In this document: piece by piece, positions 4,370-5,824 of the stretch
Layout of the letters: the number at the start of each line of letters is the position of its first letter
Numbering within the stretch: position 1 is the stretch's first letter
Assembly: GCA_903837365.1 (NCBI GenBank)
Contig: CAILUF010000267.1
Span: forward strand, 1-5,824
Source: an uncultured Alphaproteobacteria bacterium
Lineage (GTDB): Bacteria > Pseudomonadota > Alphaproteobacteria > Rickettsiales > UBA1997
DNA length: 5,824 nt
Direction: 5' to 3'
Notes under the pieces: generated by a model
The model's database searches: none
The model's input: only the letters and a program-made list of their open reading frames with translations
What the model was told of the DNA's origin: nothing
Program-made: the position numbers and the translations under genes

Positions 4370-5824
4370 ATGACTAAGCAAGCAAATAAGCAAGGCGATT
4401 TTTCTTCAACAAATCAAAATATACAAACAGCTTCAAACCTAGAGGCAAATGGATCGCCAATAAATTCATCAATGATAAATTCATCAACTCAGCAATCTTC
4501 ACAAAAAGAATTGTTAAAAAAAGAATTAGTTAAAATCTCGCGTCGCGAATTATTTAACATTGAAGCAGAGCAGTCCGTGCTTGGTACGATAATTTTAAAC
4601 AATGAATATCTAAATCGCGTTATTGAATTTCTATTGCCTGAGCACTTCTACGAACCAGCGCATCAAAAGATTTTTGCGCAAATTATTCATAATGTTGAAA
4701 AAGTAAATATTGTTGCTAATCAAATTACTTTAAAACAATTTTTTGAACAAGAGGATAACATCAAGGCAATTGGTGGATCGCAATATTTATCGGTTTTGTT
4801 AGCAGGTGCGCAAACCATCATTGACATCGCAGATTACGGGCGATTAATTTATGATTTAGGTTTAAAAAGAAAACTGGTTATGATTGGTGAAGATATAGTT
4901 AATCTTGTTAATGGTGGTGATGAAAATATCGCAGCACAAGAGCAAATCGAAAGTGCTGAAGCAAGTCTATTCGCACTTTCAGAGCATGGTGGTGGTGGGA
5001 AAAGTGATTTTAAAAATATCTCTTTTTCACTTAAAGAAACTCTCGATAAAACCTTGTTAGCGCGTCAACGCGATAGCCATGTTAGCGGTGTATCGACAGG
5101 TTTACTCGATCTCGATAAAATCTTAAGTGGCATGCAACAATCGGATTTAATAATTTTGGCAGGTCGACCATCAATGGGTAAAACAGCTTTGGGAATCAAC
5201 ATCGCGGTCAATGCTTGCAAATTTCTCAATCAAGATATTGAGGATAAAAAACTGCAAAAAGCAGTGGGATTTTTTTCGCTAGAAATGTCTTCAGCGCAAT
5301 TAGCTTCGCGTATTTTATCGATGGAATGCAGTATCAATGCTACTAAATTTCGCACCGGTCAATTAAGCGAAAATGAATGGGAAGTTATCGCAACTCGTTC
5401 GGCAGAAATTGCTAAATTACCTTTTTTCATTGACGATACTCCAGCTTTATCGATCTCGGCAATTCGTAGTCGAGCACGCAGAATGATGCGTAAAAATAAT
5501 TTAGCATTATTGGTAATTGACTACTTGCAGTTGATTCGCGGAGTTGCTAAAAGATCGGCAGAAAATCGCGTTCAAGAAGTTTCCGAAATTACGCAAGGAT
5601 TAAAAGCAATTGCCAAAGAATTTAATATTCCAGTAATGGCTTTATCGCAATTATCAAGGGCTGTTGAGCAAAGGGAAGATAAAAGACCACAACTTTCCGA
5701 TCTTCGTGAATCTGGATCAATTGAGCAAGATGCCGATGTTGTTGCGTTTATTTATCGCGATAGTTATTACAAAGAAAGACTTCGTCCACCCGAAACAGAA
5801 GCTGATAAATTTCAGCGTTGGAAA
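4370..5824 (+). CDS. dnaB: Replicative DNA helicase DnaB (3' end outside window)
   Basis: DnaB is the hexameric 5'-3' helicase that unwinds DNA at the replication fork using ATP and contacts primase. The 485 codons in view contain the N-terminal DnaB domain (NIEAEQSVLG at 63-72, LPEHFYEPAHQKIF after it), a glycine linker (SEHGGGG, 204-210) and the RecA-like domain from about 239 (SGVSTG). Walker A is GRPSMGKT at 265-272 with Lys271. The catalytic Glu305 lies in FSLEM, and Walker B is IDYLQL with Asp384. ALSQLSR and SDLRESGSIEQDAD (443-456) follow, then FIYR ending at Arg463. The frame is open to the window edge. About 50 residues are missing, including the expected K-Q-R-N-G motif that carries the arginine finger. 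The N-terminus has about 45 extra Ser/Asn/Gln-rich residues before the usual start of the fold. ATG 4370 is chosen for its nearby AGG; ATG 4472 (codon 35) is possible but has no such site. The core resembles Rickettsiales DnaB. Confidence 0.97.
   Translation, partial: MTKQANKQGDFSSTNQNIQTASNLEANGSPINSSMINSSTQQSSQKELLKKELVKISRRELFNIEAEQSVLGTIILNNEYLNRVIEFLLPEHFYEPAHQKIFAQIIHNVEKVNIVANQITLKQFFEQEDNIKAIGGSQYLSVLLAGAQTIIDIADYGRLIYDLGLKRKLVMIGEDIVNLVNGGDENIAAQEQIESAEASLFALSEHGGGGKSDFKNISFSLKETLDKTLLARQRDSHVSGVSTGLLDLDKILSGMQQSDLIILAGRPSMGKTALGINIAVNACKFLNQDIEDKKLQKAVGFFSLEMSSAQLASRILSMECSINATKFRTGQLSENEWEVIATRSAEIAKLPFFIDDTPALSISAIRSRARRMMRKNNLALLVIDYLQLIRGVAKRSAENRVQEVSEITQGLKAIAKEFNIPVMALSQLSRAVEQREDKRPQLSDLRESGSIEQDADVVAFIYRDSYYKERLRPPETEADKFQRWK
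4460..4487 (+). repeat. 13-bp direct repeat in the dnaB N-terminal extension
   Basis: ATAAATTCATCAA occurs at 4460-4472 and 4475-4487, a 15-bp period that encodes INSSM-INSST (residues 31-40). It sits in the low-complexity leader of DnaB and indicates growth of this extension by slippage. Confidence 0.8.

Overview
The window is A+T-rich, with longer poly-A/T runs between genes and no visible phage, insertion sequence, tRNA or rRNA. All three genes lie on the + strand. The one recognisable gene is a replicative helicase, dnaB, cut by the right edge. Its helicase core (for example SEITQGLKAIAKE, PVMALSQLSR and the E-x-x-x-D-x-F-x-R-W segment at the window end) resembles alphaproteobacterial DnaB, most of all Rickettsiales. 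With the low G+C, this suggests an obligate or facultative intracellular alphaproteobacterium. That placement is an inference from one partial gene recalled from memory, not a database result.

Layout: (1) 20-2458 encodes an 812-residue protein of unknown function with a Ser/Pro-rich C-terminal half built from 24-bp and 6-bp in-frame repeats. (2) 2459-2849 is a 391-base A+T-rich spacer with a weak hairpin, a cluster of 13-bp repeats and two promoter-like sites. (3) 2850-4190 encodes a 446-residue protein of unknown function. (4) 4191-4369 is a 179-base spacer with a possible dnaB promoter and a three-codon minigene ending one base before the dnaB start. (5) 4370-5824 is dnaB, complete at the 5' end and missing roughly its last 50 codons.

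The main observation is that the two unknown proteins are paralogues in one segment only. About 135 residues (343-478 of the first, 246-378 of the second) share three blocks in the same order: Y-x-x-LIAI-x-x-QG-x-N-x-NE, Y-x-DAK...FQE-x-S...FTGR, and VGMRTKRIPL...E-x-AK. The last block is identical over ten residues while six of its ten codons differ synonymously, which points to selection on the protein. Outside this segment both have unrelated N-terminal regions and low-complexity Ser/Pro/Thr-rich linkers and tails. Neither has an evident signal peptide or membrane segment. A role as secreted host-directed proteins is a reasonable hypothesis for an intracellular bacterium but is not shown by the sequence. 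Nothing links them functionally to dnaB beyond shared strand and proximity.
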